Shown piece after piece: positions 45,443 through 55,059 of a stretch of DNA of 64,000 nucleotides. Source of the DNA: Barnesiella intestinihominis YIT 11860 (GTDB lineage Bacteria > Bacteroidota > Bacteroidia > Bacteroidales > Barnesiellaceae). The notes beneath the pieces are model-generated. The model was not told the DNA's origin. It did no database searches and worked only from the letters and a program-made list of their open reading frames with translations. A program made the position numbers and the translations under genes. Each line of letters opens with the position of its first letter. Position 1 is the first letter of the stretch. The stretch covers positions 905,189 to 969,188 of the forward strand of contig NZ_JH815203.1 in the NCBI RefSeq assembly GCF_000296465.1, written 5' to 3'.

Positions 45443-46636
45443 TTACTTCAAACGGGCGAGGACTTCTTTCATACGGCGCATGGCTTCGGTGATATTCTCC
45501 TCGGAAGTGGCATAAGACAGACGAAGATAATCGGGAGCCCCGAAAGCATCGCCCGCCACCGTTGCGACATGACCTACTTCGAGGATATACATCGCCAAAT
45601 CGGAAGAGGTGTTTATCTTGCGTTCGCCGTCGGACTTCCCTAAATAGTGGCTGACCTCGGGGAAGAGATAGAATGCTCCCTGCGGATCGTTTACTTTTAA
45701 GCCGGGTATTTCTTTTGCCAAACGTACGACCAAATCGCGACGGTGTTGAAATGCTTGTCTCATGGTTTCTACGCAACCTTGCTCTCCGGCAAAAGCGGCA
45801 GCCGCGGCTTTCTGTGCGATAGATGATGCTCCCGATGTGTATTGTCCTTGCAATTTGTTGCAGGCTTTGGCAATCCACAACGGAGCAGCGATGAACCCGA
45901 TACGCCAACCGGTCATCGCATAGCCTTTGGAAACCCCGTTGATAATGACTATCCGCTCCCGAATAGAGGGGAATTGCGCCAGACTTTGATGGGCTCCCAC
46001 ATAATTGATGTGTTCGTATATTTCATCGGAAATGACGAATACCTGCGGGTGGCGTTCCAAAACGGAGGCCAACGCTTCCAACTCTTCACGGGAATAGACG
46101 CTGCCGGTAGGGTTGGAGGGCGAACAGAGAATGAGCAGCTTGGTCTTGGGCGTGATAGCGGCTTCGAGTTGGGCAGGCGTCATCTTGAAATCTTGTTCGA
46201 TGCCCGTCTCGATAATCACATTCTTTCCTTCGGCGAGTTTAACCATCTCTACATAACTTACCCAATACGGGGCGGGGAGGATTACTTCGTCTCCCGGATT
46301 GACAAGGGCAAGAATCGTGTTACAAATGGATTGTTTGGCTCCATTCGAAACGACAATCTGTTCAGGAGTAAAATCGAGTCCGTTTTCGTTTTTGAGCTTC
46401 GCACAAATGGCTTGCCGCAAATCCATATATCCCGGAACCGGCGAATAGTGCGAAAAATTATCGTCTATCGCTTTTTTCGCGGCATCTTTAATATGCTGGG
46501 GTGTATTAAAATCGGGTTCTCCCACACTCAGATTAATCACATCTACTCCTTGTGCTTTCAGTTCACTACTTTTTTGTGACATCGCAAGCGTTTGCGAAGG
46601 AGCAAGAGCTGCCAAACGATCGGATACTTGATTCAT
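45443..46636 (-). CDS. aspC: PLP-dependent aspartate aminotransferase (class I, subgroup Ib)
   Basis: 397 residues. Transfers amino groups between aspartate and 2-oxoglutarate in the cytoplasm. PLP-binding Lys237 lies in SKGYAMTGWRIG; NPTG (175-178), Asp204 with Tyr207 (SDEIYEH) and the C-terminal Arg in YLRLSYATS, which binds the substrate carboxylate, are all present. A -7 element CAAAGATA (TATCTTTG on the minus strand) lies at 46667-46674. The gene is flanked by a pair of direct repeats and by hairpin repeats on both sides. Confidence 0.92.
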   Translation of the reverse strand: MNQVSDRLAALAPSQTLAMSQKSSELKAQGVDVINLSVGEPDFNTPQHIKDAAKKAIDDNFSHYSPVPGYMDLRQAICAKLKNENGLDFTPEQIVVSNGAKQSICNTILALVNPGDEVILPAPYWVSYVEMVKLAEGKNVIIETGIEQDFKMTPAQLEAAITPKTKLLILCSPSNPTGSVYSREELEALASVLERHPQVFVISDEIYEHINYVGAHQSLAQFPSIRERIVIINGVSKGYAMTGWRIGFIAAPLWIAKACNKLQGQYTSGASSIAQKAAAAAFAGEQGCVETMRQAFQHRRDLVVRLAKEIPGLKVNDPQGAFYLFPEVSHYLGKSDGERKINTSSDLAMYILEVGHVATVAGDAFGAPDYLRLSYATSEENITEAMRRMKEVLARLK

Positions 46637-46666
46637 GAGAATTATTTTTTATATTGTTACACTATG

Positions 46667-46674
46667 CAAAGATA
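46667..46674 (-). promoter_or_regulatory. -7 element of the aminotransferase gene
   Basis: TATCTTTG on the minus strand, about 30 bases before the start codon. A TTGG at the -33 position (about 46694) is a near match only. Confidence 0.5.
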
Positions 46675-46839
46675 ACGCAAAGATGGACAGTAACCAATTT
46701 ATCCGGCCATACCGAATGCTGTCTATTTTGCTTCTTGCGCAAAGATACGTAAAGGAAACCAATTCGACAATAATTAACGACATTCTATCGCAAATTTCTT
46801 TCCCAGAATAATTTTTCGGAGCAAATAGCCAGAGCACCC

Positions 46840-47140
46840 ACAGGGCTAAGGGGTTAGATTTTACAATAAAAAATCCTATACGCTGTCTTTTTTTTAACCC
46901 CTCTCTTCGGCGCTTTCGCTCCTCTGTATCTCCCCTATATTTTGCATCGCAAAACACAGGGGAGAAGGTTAAATACAATCCATCTCATTCGCTAAAACAA
47001 TGTGACAGAAAGTCATTAAAATCTTTCCCATGCCGTGCCCCGCAGCATTACGGGGTCTTTCCGTGTAATATAGGGAAGAAGAACAAACACGATACACAGA
47101 AAGGTATTACCCTCCTCCCCTGCTCATCATAGATAAAATA
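46840..47140. repeat. Mosaic hairpin repeats upstream of the aminotransferase
   Basis: A decayed reverse CCCC-type unit near 46840, a unit with hairpin TCTTCGGCGC plus the CCTAT-TTTTGCATCGCAAAA hairpin at 46893-46972, and reversed unit B and linker at about 47030-47130. The gap 46637-47460 holds no gene. Confidence 0.65.
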
Positions 47141-47148
47141 GGGGGAGC

Positions 47149-47272
47149 ACCCGATAACAGTAACAGAACTGTAAATCAAACTCTCCGAAAAGACTGGAAT
47201 ATAGTTATCGACAAAGGTTTCATCGCTAAAATTCAGGTCTACCCCACGGATTTTCTACTGACCCAAAACCGG
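47149..47272. repeat. Imperfect direct repeat, copy 2 (right of aminotransferase)
   Basis: Same sequence as 45326-45432 with scattered substitutions and a short insertion; shares the AACAGTAACAGAACTGTAAA start and the TTTTCTACTGA end. Confidence 0.65.
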
Positions 47273-47460
47273 ACTTACTCAACCGAATCATAAAAAACTC
47301 CCTCTATTCGAAAATTATGAAAGCCGAACAGAGGGAGCCTAAAAAATACATTAATTCAGTAGCATGTCTCTTGGTTATTATTCTAAATAACTTGAAACAA
47401 AGAGTCTATCTTACGATCATTTCTAATAAAAAAGTAGTAGTATAAGTAGTAAAAAATCCG

Positions 47461-47997
47461 TTATGTTCCAGAAGTCACTAACGTTGCGATTGTCTTTACG
47501 ACCTCGCCCTCATAACTCATCGGAGACATAACCGGCTCGTAGTCAAACGGTATAAATTCAGAAACTTGTGCTGTCGCAAAATTATGATCCGCATCGATGA
47601 ATAAAGTCAATTTTGCCCCAGCCTTGTGGCCTACCGCCCGCTGTAACGTATCGATAGATTGAAAATTACCCGACTCTACCATTTGTTTTAACCGTGAAAC
47701 TTCGGCGCTTTCGAAAAGTAGTTCATATTTTTTCAACACTTTTCCAGTAGCCCGACAAACAGCTATCCTATTCCCCACTGCAACTCTTATCAATCCATAT
47801 ATAAGGAGTCCCGCTCCCAACATAATCAAAAAAAGTTTGAGGGAGGACTGTGTATCGGAAACAGCAGATGAACCTACAAAAGCGAGTATAGCAATTACCA
47901 GTGCAACAATACCATTTACAGAAATTTTCTTTTTCATTTCAATATAAGGATTTTCCATAAATTTAGAAGAAGCAGTTTCCTTTTCTATATTTTCCAT
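47461..47997 (-). CDS. Two-helix membrane protein, hypothetical
   Basis: 178 residues: a polar N-terminus, two adjacent transmembrane helices (about 29-47 and 53-71) and a cytoplasmic or periplasmic C-terminal domain of about 100 residues with a beta-rich end. No family recognised. Isolated gene, AT-rich upstream region with an inverted repeat (48052-48092) that may control it. Confidence 0.6.
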   Translation of the reverse strand: MENIEKETASSKFMENPYIEMKKKISVNGIVALVIAILAFVGSSAVSDTQSSLKLFLIMLGAGLLIYGLIRVAVGNRIAVCRATGKVLKKYELLFESAEVSRLKQMVESGNFQSIDTLQRAVGHKAGAKLTLFIDADHNFATAQVSEFIPFDYEPVMSPMSYEGEVVKTIATLVTSGT

Positions 47998-48051
47998 TTG
48001 ATGATAAAACTAATTGAATCGTAATAAAAATTGGTAGTTAAAATTCCATGA

Positions 48052-48092
48052 AACTATTTTGATTGCTTAAATCGACAAATCGCAAAATAGTT
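48052..48092. promoter_or_regulatory. Ten-base inverted repeat upstream of the two-helix protein
   Basis: AACTATTTTG (48052-48061) and CAAAATAGTT (48083-48092), perfectly complementary, 21 bases apart, 55 bases upstream of the start of the minus-strand gene. Could be an operator or an mRNA hairpin. The rest of 47998-48389 shows no convincing gene. Confidence 0.35.
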
Positions 48093-48389
48093 CCTAAGTG
48101 CCGAACCTCAGATAGTACAGATAGTATATGGAATCAAACCGAAAAGACGATATCTCTGCCGGATTTCAAGCCTCTGAATCTGCGAGCTATCTCTTTTCTA
48201 TCGCATTACAGCAAGACAAGAATATAAATATAACAACTCCATACAGCCAGAGAATCGTATCATCGGGATACCAGACTATTCCTATTATATGTATATGCAG
48301 GCTCTTTCTCGCCACACTCATACATGCGACAAGAAAACCGGGTGAGGCACTCGACTCCCCGTGAACAACAGCTACCCGCCGTTATTCCT

Positions 48390-48782
48390 CTAAATCAACA
48401 TTTTACAAAGGGAATATAGATAATGTCCGTCGTAGCACAACTGTGCCTTATATTTATCATAACAATCACCGACGATCTTCTCCCGAAGATCTACTAACTG
48501 ACAATATAATTGCTGCTCATATAAAAATGCGATATTTCCTCCTACTTTCCCTGTTATCGGAGAAGACGGAAAGCGTGAAACATTCACACATAGCCCTCTT
48601 TCTACCGGAATAATCGCTGTAAAATTCTGTATAGGCAGGGATTGTGCCCGAACATCGATAAGACTATAAGGATAAGAGGGGTCTTGCGGTTTCACAAACT
48701 CATTTTCGCCTCCTGCGGACAAAAAGATGGCAGAAGTAAGCCCGAATATAGTGGCAAATAGGAAAACTACTATTTTTCTCAT
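48390..48782 (-). CDS. Exported hypothetical protein
   Basis: 130 residues from MRKIVVFLFATIFG, which gives a proper signal peptide; earlier methionines at 48794 and 48827 are possible. The mature part contains five cysteines, four of them in the C-terminal half, but no family I recognise. Single gene between AT-rich spacers. Confidence 0.5.
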   Translation of the reverse strand: MRKIVVFLFATIFGLTSAIFLSAGGENEFVKPQDPSYPYSLIDVRAQSLPIQNFTAIIPVERGLCVNVSRFPSSPITGKVGGNIAFLYEQQLYCQLVDLREKIVGDCYDKYKAQLCYDGHYLYSLCKMLI

Positions 48783-49117
48783 GAAACCTTTCATGTGACA
48801 AACGTATAAAAAATCTTCGAGATTCACAAGAATCGGTTCTATGATATATATTTACATTAACGCACGTGTAATCAAATGACATGACTAAACGGGCGATCGG
48901 TATGGTCGAAAAGGAAGAAAACGGAGTTTAATACGGCTCTTTCTATTGACTTTGAGACTGCCCCCCAAATCCCAACCGAAAGGTTATCTTTTCAAAATTG
49001 AATTTCACCCCATTGCAAGAATATCCTTTTCTTGCCTCTCCAATAAATATTTTCTCCCATAACCATGCGATATATCCTCGCAAGCGGGCTTCTCGACAGA
49101 GAGCACACCGTGCAGCA

Positions 49118-51139
49118 TCATATTTTCAAGATATGCGAGCCTGTCGAAGTGGTTATACGCACAATGCGCATAGCTCCTTCGGGGATATGAACAGGCTCCA
49201 CGGGCCGATTTTTCCTCTTTAAAACAGTACCGTCGACAGCAAACACCTCTACACAAACGACTCCTTCACCGATAATAGCGATACTGCGTGTGAAGGGATT
49301 GTAAATATAGGGCACGGTGTTTTTGCTTTTCGGTAGCTCTACCCCTGCCAACAGCGACTCCATACCGGTTTTGGCATCGATGTGAGATCCGGGGGAGCCG
49401 ATGAGCTTTCGCACGTGATCGAAGTCGAGCCGAGGATTGGCTTGCAACCACAATGCCATAATGCCGGTGACTACCGGCGTCGCCATCGATGTCCCGCACA
49501 TTGCCCCCCAATAATTGGTACGCCCGGGAATCAAGGCATCGACCTCGGTATAAGCCAAGTCTTCGCGATTTACATTATAAGATGCCGCATAATTATTAAT
49601 CGCCGAAATTATGTGTGCACCCGGTGCAAGCACATCGGGCTTATCGCGTCCATCAAATGCGGGACCCATACCGGAAAGGGGATACCTCTCGCCCACAGTC
49701 CAATCGGAACTTCGTTCCGTACCTTGTAAATTGGTAAACTTGTCTCGCGACACATAAGCACCCACCGATATGGGAATTTGCCCACAAGCGGTCGCCGCCA
49801 TCGTGCTCGCGTTGGAGCCGTTATCAAGTTCTCCGTAATCGCAACATGCAATGTATTTTCCGGCAGCGCCCGTCACTGAGAGTTTCCATTTCTGCCCGTC
49901 TTTCAACGGGGCATAGAGGTTGATGCTCACACCGCGCTGCAAACCATCGGCATCTTTCATAGGGGAAAGCGTGACGAGCGAATAGTCTTTTTCGCCGGTT
50001 ATATTCTCGTGACTTACCGATTCGGAAACATCGGAGCTAATCGAAGTTTCAAAAGCGACTCCATCGCTACCTACCAACGAGAGGGTCACTTGAAATGCAG
50101 ATGTGGTCGAACACCCGATAAAGATATTTTCGCGCATGTGCGATGGCGGAGTAAACGATGTGTTAATCACCTCACCCTGCCCCGTGGCCTCGGTCACAAT
50201 CGTGGAGTTGCGATGCCCCTCGTTACCGGCCGCAATCGCCATAAGGCATTTTTTGCCGCTTTTGTCGAGCAGCTCGTCAATCATCGACGCGATAGGATCA
50301 GTCCCATCTTTGAAGCCTATGACCGTACCCATGCTGAGATTTATAGCCATCGGTTTCTTCTCTTTCTCGGCATAATCGAGCAGATAGGCAAGGGCATCTA
50401 TAATTCCGGATTCGCTCTTGTCGGTCGCCACTACCACAATGTCGGACTCCGGCGCCATACCTTTATACACATCGGCCGAGGAGGCTGCAATCGCAGCCAC
50501 ATGAGTACCATGAGTGTCTCTCGAAACATCATGAGCCGCAGAGCGAATCAGTTCCGGGGTATCGAATACCACACCGTATCCCATAGAAGAAGCGTTTCCG
50601 TTCCTACCGCTCTGATCCCATACATGAATAATGCGACTATTGCCCTCGGCATCGCGAAATGCAGGGTGCATGAAATCAAAACCCGTATCAATCACTCCTA
50701 TCAGCACGCCCTTTCCCGTGAAACTGCGAGGGAAATCGGGAAGACCTACATGAAGAGCATCCACATGAGAATATTCCCTCGCAAGATCGGTCATGGCTTT
50801 CACACTGTTTCCGGCATCAACATTCTCGACATCGGGATCTTCGGCGAAATCCACCAATGCGCTCATCGGGATTACTGCCGTAGCCAAGTTACCCGTCACC
50901 ACATTGAAAGCCACTCCATAGTCCGCAGCAAGCCTGTCGAGGTCGGCCTCGTCGCAAAGTCTCACTATGGCATGTATATTCTCATCGGAAGCTCGCAAAG
51001 CCGATGCTGTCCGATGAACACGGGTAATCGTGGAAGCGGTGAGCTTCGAAGGGTAATATATCGATTGAAACGGCTGCGCCGAAGCCATAAAGGCCAACGC
51101 AGCCGCAACCATACATGTAATTTTTTTTCGCATTATCAT
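49118..51139 (-). CDS. Secreted subtilisin-like serine protease (S8) with T9SS sorting tail
   Basis: 673 residues. Signal peptide (1-21), propeptide-like region (about 22-115), S8 catalytic domain with Asp151 (GVIDTGFDF), His210 (DTHGTHVAA), oxyanion Asn306 (AAGNEG) and Ser551 (CGTSMATPVV). A jelly-roll-like insertion lies at about 325-440. The last 70 residues (from about 605) look like a type A T9SS sorting domain (VEVFAVDGTVLKR, then RIVRITTSTGSHILKI). Likely secreted and attached to the surface through the Por system represented by porQ. It follows the GLUG protein gene by 77 bases on the same strand. Confidence 0.88.
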   Translation of the reverse strand: MIMRKKITCMVAAALAFMASAQPFQSIYYPSKLTASTITRVHRTASALRASDENIHAIVRLCDEADLDRLAADYGVAFNVVTGNLATAVIPMSALVDFAEDPDVENVDAGNSVKAMTDLAREYSHVDALHVGLPDFPRSFTGKGVLIGVIDTGFDFMHPAFRDAEGNSRIIHVWDQSGRNGNASSMGYGVVFDTPELIRSAAHDVSRDTHGTHVAAIAASSADVYKGMAPESDIVVVATDKSESGIIDALAYLLDYAEKEKKPMAINLSMGTVIGFKDGTDPIASMIDELLDKSGKKCLMAIAAGNEGHRNSTIVTEATGQGEVINTSFTPPSHMRENIFIGCSTTSAFQVTLSLVGSDGVAFETSISSDVSESVSHENITGEKDYSLVTLSPMKDADGLQRGVSINLYAPLKDGQKWKLSVTGAAGKYIACCDYGELDNGSNASTMAATACGQIPISVGAYVSRDKFTNLQGTERSSDWTVGERYPLSGMGPAFDGRDKPDVLAPGAHIISAINNYAASYNVNREDLAYTEVDALIPGRTNYWGAMCGTSMATPVVTGIMALWLQANPRLDFDHVRKLIGSPGSHIDAKTGMESLLAGVELPKSKNTVPYIYNPFTRSIAIIGEGVVCVEVFAVDGTVLKRKNRPVEPVHIPEGAMRIVRITTSTGSHILKI

Positions 51140-51169
51140 AAGTCGATAATATTATAATGCAGAGAGCGC

Positions 51170-51199
51170 AAGGGGAACCGATAGCATGCGATTCCCCTT
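51170..51199 (-). other. Intercistronic hairpin between GLUG protein and protease genes
   Basis: AAGGGGAA (51170-51177) and TTCCCCTT (51192-51199) form a perfect eight-base stem with a 14-base loop. No T-tract follows on the minus strand, so it may stabilise or partly attenuate the mRNA rather than end it. Confidence 0.4.
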
Positions 51200-51216
51200 C
51201 ACTTTCTCGTTACTTT

Positions 51217-52536
51217 TTAGAACAAAAATTTACGGGTCGTGCAATTACCACCGTCTGTAACAAGCGTGGCTATACACACTCCCTTACTGGACACCGTAAT
51301 GCAATCGCCATCGGTGACAACAGTCGTCACAATCGCTTTACCGGTAATATCGTAAACACTGAGGCGGGCTTTTTCACCTGTTGCCGATACAATCACCAAG
51401 CGGTCGCCCTCTTTAACAATCTCAATTCCAGCTGTCGCACCGACAGACTCGATACTGCCCGTTCCGTCGATTTCCCACAGAAGAGCCGGGAAGCCGTCGG
51501 CCCCTACCCCCCACGCATTAGCAGACAGATTGGCATTAAGTTTAGCAATCATATCGGCAGCTTTCATTTCTTCCTCCGTAACAGCGGTCACACCGGTCTG
51601 CTCGCTCAAAGGCTTACAGCCGGTGAGCGCTTCGACATAGTAACAATCGGAAGCCGAAGATTTTTCCAATTCTGCACAAATGGGGCTTTTACCGGGCAAG
51701 AAAGACGAACCGACTTCCGCCTCGATGGAACCGATAGCATAACAGTTGTAGACTGTGGATTGCTCGGCCCAACCAACAATACCAGCCACCCAATAGGCCG
51801 ATGGGCACGAAATTGTAGCCGAAGAATAACAGTTTTGAACTTTCGATATACTGACAGTCCCAGCAATACCACCAGCAAACGAATGCCCTACCAACCTACC
51901 GGTATTTACACAACCAGAGATTGTCACAGTCGTCTCGGCAACACCCACGATACCCCCAGCGTTCATACTGCCCCCGTTCACCAAACCCATGAAGCGGCAA
52001 TTTTCCACCTTGCCACCCGAACTATAACCGATAAAACCGCCTACATTGTCGAATTCACTACCTTCAACGGTAACACCCTGCCCGAGAGTGAGATTACAGA
52101 TGTGGGTTTCGGGATAAGAGACTGCAAAAAGTCCCACCCCACCGAGATTGACATCGGCATTATTATTTACGATTGTGAGATTATCGATGGTATGGAAATC
52201 GCCATCGAAAGTTCCACGGAATACTTTTGACTCTCTGACCAACTCGGGATTCTCTTGTGTCGTATAGTCATTATAGTTACCAATCGAAGGCATTTGCTTG
52301 CCACCCATGTCTAAATCGGCTGTCAAGCGGAAAAATTTTCCTTGATAGGTTTCACCGGCTGTCACCGTTTGCTGCAAATGCGACAGTTGCGCCTCGTTCT
52401 CTATCAAGAACGGATTTTGTTCCGAACCATCGCCCTGTGTCCAAGCAGTTGCATCACCGTTCCATGCGGCATAACTTGAAAGAGAGATGCCCATAACCAT
52501 TACAAACGATAGCTTTTTGTAGAAATTTTTCATCAT
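51217..52536 (-). CDS. Secreted GLUG-repeat protein with T9SS sorting tail
   Basis: 439 residues. Signal peptide (1-23, SSYA). Residues about 100-290 form a right-handed beta-helix of GLUG-type repeats (NVGGFIGYSSGG, NAGGIVGVAE, FAGGIAGTVS, WVAGIVGWAEQ). The last 70 residues (from LSVYDITGKAIVTTV) match the T9SS type A sorting pattern. GLUG proteins are typically surface adhesins or carbohydrate-interacting proteins. With the downstream S8 protease it forms a two-gene secreted module; the protease may process this or other exported proteins. Confidence 0.8.
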   Translation of the reverse strand: MMKNFYKKLSFVMVMGISLSSYAAWNGDATAWTQGDGSEQNPFLIENEAQLSHLQQTVTAGETYQGKFFRLTADLDMGGKQMPSIGNYNDYTTQENPELVRESKVFRGTFDGDFHTIDNLTIVNNNADVNLGGVGLFAVSYPETHICNLTLGQGVTVEGSEFDNVGGFIGYSSGGKVENCRFMGLVNGGSMNAGGIVGVAETTVTISGCVNTGRLVGHSFAGGIAGTVSISKVQNCYSSATISCPSAYWVAGIVGWAEQSTVYNCYAIGSIEAEVGSSFLPGKSPICAELEKSSASDCYYVEALTGCKPLSEQTGVTAVTEEEMKAADMIAKLNANLSANAWGVGADGFPALLWEIDGTGSIESVGATAGIEIVKEGDRLVIVSATGEKARLSVYDITGKAIVTTVVTDGDCITVSSKGVCIATLVTDGGNCTTRKFLF

Positions 52537-53087
52537 AATTTAAATTTAGTTTATGTATAATATTTGTAAAAATATAGCTCAACAAACTATTTGATTCTTA
52601 ACCAGCATTTTAGATAATATCAATTTGAATATCAATATTTTATATTCGAATTTCTAACAACTTTATCGGCCTATATCAAATTATGGAATAAAGCCAGACC
52701 GATCTTATTTTTATAAGCGAAGGCAAGTTATATAAAATAATATTAATATACAAGAAAGAAAACGAAAGTTTTATCATTATAATAATATATAAATATTGCT
52801 TTTATTTTTCAAAAGCCAATCTTAATAAATACTTTGAATAAAAATCAAAAAAGTTTTCTGTGGAATTTATTTTATCAACGACAAGCCATACGAGTTCCAT
52901 ATCCACCCACGCACAATTTCTACTTGCCCTGTATTACAAAACGACAAGACACTCCACAACAGAATATTATGGATAAAACGGCTTTACCGGAAGGGACATA
53001 CAAAAAGGTAATCGATTAATCTCGAAATGAGTGATGCCGAAGAGGTTACCGAGAGGAGGCTCTTCGGCGTATCTTTTCCGAAACGTT
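52537..53087. other. AT-rich intergenic region
   Basis: Contains the upstream region of the GLUG gene and no convincing gene. A short forward frame at 52834-53019 has no similarity, no signal peptide and no start context and is left out. None of the hairpin repeats seen elsewhere occurs here. A nine-base stem (53036-53044 with 53060-53068) lies just after the ABC exporter gene. Confidence 0.6.
53036..53068 (-). terminator. Hairpin after ABC exporter gene
   Basis: GCCGAAGAG and CTCTTCGGC pair perfectly across 15 bases, 20 bases after the stop of the exporter gene. On the minus strand no T-run follows, so termination would be weak. Confidence 0.4.
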
Positions 53088-54914
53088 TCAGAATTTCTGC
53101 ATATCGACCAAGCGTTTATAATAGCGGTCGAGTTTTATCAATTCGTCATGACGACCCCGTTCCACAATTTCGCCTTCGTGCATGACGCAAATTAAATCGG
53201 CATCTTTTATCGTGGAAAGACGGTGAGCTATTACCAGCGTAGTGCGATTACGCATAAGGTTCTCCAAAGCCTCCTGTACCAGCCGTTCTGACTCGGTATC
53301 GAGAGCCGAGGTCGCTTCGTCGAGAATAAGGATAGGAGGATTTTTCAGAATAGCACGGGCTATGCTCACACGTTGTCGCTGCCCTCCCGAAAGACGGCTT
53401 CCCCGGTCGCCAATGCAAGTATCGTATCCTTGTTCGGTCGCCATGATGAAATCGTGCGCATTGGCGATTTTTGCCGCTTCGATGACTTGCTCCATCGTCG
53501 CGTTTTCCACCCCGAAGGTTATATTGTTGTAGAAAGAATCGTTAAAGAGAATGGCTTCTTGATTGACATTTCCCATCAATCCCCGCAAATCGTGCACTCT
53601 GAAATCTTTGATATTGATTCCGTCGATGTAAATTCCCCCTTCATTCACGTCGTAAAAGCGTGGTAAAAGGTCGGCCATCGTAGATTTTCCGGAACCGGAC
53701 TGCCCTACGAGAGCGACCGTCTGTCCCTTTTTAATGGAAAGGTCGACGTGCTTCACGACATTTTCGGTACTATACCGGAAAGAGACTCCCCGATATTCTA
53801 TCCCCTCTTTCATTTCCTTCAATTCTACCGGATTCTTCGGGTCTTGTATGGGATTCACCGCCGACAGAATAAGATCGACCCTCACCATAGATGCTAACCC
53901 TTTCTGTATGGAGTAAGCGGCTTTGGACAAATCTTTCGCCGGATTGATAATGCTGTAAAAAATAACCAGATAGTAAATGAACGAAGCGGCATCGATACTG
54001 CTCGTTCCCGACAAGATGAGCGAGCCGCCATACCAAAGGACGATACAAATGGTACACGTGCCTAAAAATTCGCTCATGGGATGCGCCAACGACTGCCGGC
54101 GGTTGATTCGATTGGATATGCGATAAAAACGATTGTTATCGTCGTGAAACCATTTTATCATTTTATCCTCGGCATTGAAGGCCTTGACAATGCGCAACCC
54201 GCCCAAAGTCTCCTCTATGATAGACATCAACAACCCCCATTGATTCTGCCCTTCGAGAGAACGACGTTTCAGTTTCTTACCCACTTGTCCCATAATGTAT
54301 CCTGCCGTAGGAAGCAGAATCAAGACAAAAAGAGTAAGCTGCCAACTAATGGCGAACATGGTCGCCAGACAGACAATAATCATAATGGGATTCTTGAACA
54401 TCATATCGAGCGATGCCATTATCGAATTTTCTATCTCTCCTACATCTCCCGACATACGGGCCATGACATCGCCTTTCTTCTCACTGGTGAAAAAGCCGAT
54501 AGGCAGACTCACTACTTTTTCATACACATAATTGCGAATGTCGCGCACGATTCCCGACCGAAGCGGTATCATGAAATAGGAGCTCAAATAGGTAGCGGCT
54601 GTCTTGAAAAAGGTCATCACCATTAAAAAAACGCCCAATATCAGCAGGGCGAAACCGGCTCCTTTTTCATCGATTATGGTTGTAATGTAATAATAGAAAT
54701 TATTTATCGCCACATCTTTAATGGAACCCGACCCCCATTCCATAAAAGTATAAGAGGCCTGTTTGAGCTTGAACAATATTTCCAATATAGGAATGATAAG
54801 GGCAAACGAGAAAAGCGTCAAGACCGACGCCAAAATATTGAAAAAGATGTTGAGGGCAAGGTAATATTTATAGGGGGGCACAAATCGCCGGAGTATGGAA
54901 AAAAAATCTTTCAT
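53088..54914 (-). CDS. ABC exporter (fused permease-ATPase, MsbA-like)
   Basis: 608 residues. Six-helix transmembrane domain (about 20-345) followed by an ATPase with GQSGSGKST (Walker A, near 400), LSGGQRQR signature and LILDEATSALD (Walker B with catalytic Glu). Works as a homodimer or half of a dimer in the inner membrane, exporting a lipid or drug-like substrate; MsbA-type lipid A flippase is plausible but not assured. Two -7 elements (TATCTTTG, minus strand) lie at 54959-54966 and 54976-54983. Single-gene unit. Confidence 0.9.
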   Translation of the reverse strand: MKDFFSILRRFVPPYKYYLALNIFFNILASVLTLFSFALIIPILEILFKLKQASYTFMEWGSGSIKDVAINNFYYYITTIIDEKGAGFALLILGVFLMVMTFFKTAATYLSSYFMIPLRSGIVRDIRNYVYEKVVSLPIGFFTSEKKGDVMARMSGDVGEIENSIMASLDMMFKNPIMIIVCLATMFAISWQLTLFVLILLPTAGYIMGQVGKKLKRRSLEGQNQWGLLMSIIEETLGGLRIVKAFNAEDKMIKWFHDDNNRFYRISNRINRRQSLAHPMSEFLGTCTICIVLWYGGSLILSGTSSIDAASFIYYLVIFYSIINPAKDLSKAAYSIQKGLASMVRVDLILSAVNPIQDPKNPVELKEMKEGIEYRGVSFRYSTENVVKHVDLSIKKGQTVALVGQSGSGKSTMADLLPRFYDVNEGGIYIDGINIKDFRVHDLRGLMGNVNQEAILFNDSFYNNITFGVENATMEQVIEAAKIANAHDFIMATEQGYDTCIGDRGSRLSGGQRQRVSIARAILKNPPILILDEATSALDTESERLVQEALENLMRNRTTLVIAHRLSTIKDADLICVMHEGEIVERGRHDELIKLDRYYKRLVDMQKF

Positions 54915-54958
54915 GCTTCACATATTGAGCCCGGAAAGGACCGAGCAGTTTACGGCTG

Positions 54959-54983
54959 CAAAGATAACACAAATACAAAGATA
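54959..54983 (-). promoter_or_regulatory. Two adjacent -7 elements of the ABC exporter
   Basis: CAAAGATA occurs twice, at 54959-54966 and 54976-54983, reading TATCTTTG toward the gene. Neither has a -33 TTTG at exact spacing. Confidence 0.45.
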
Positions 54984-55059
54984 GCAGAAACAGGAGCTCA
55001 AAAAGTTTCCAACCGACCCGACAAAGAGCATTTTTCCGGGGAATAGCTATTGTACTTTT

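Noticed and set aside
48128-48364. Forward ORF of 78 codons
   Set aside because: No similarity, no signal or domain, no promoter; mixed composition.
50009-52230. Two long forward ORFs (382 and 357 codons) opposite the S8 protease and GLUG protein
   Set aside because: Both lie antisense to genes with clear catalytic or repeat motifs and signal peptides; composition is His/Arg/Ser-rich, typical of shadows.
52834-53019. Forward ORF of 61 codons in AT-rich spacer
   Set aside because: No supporting feature; probably chance.
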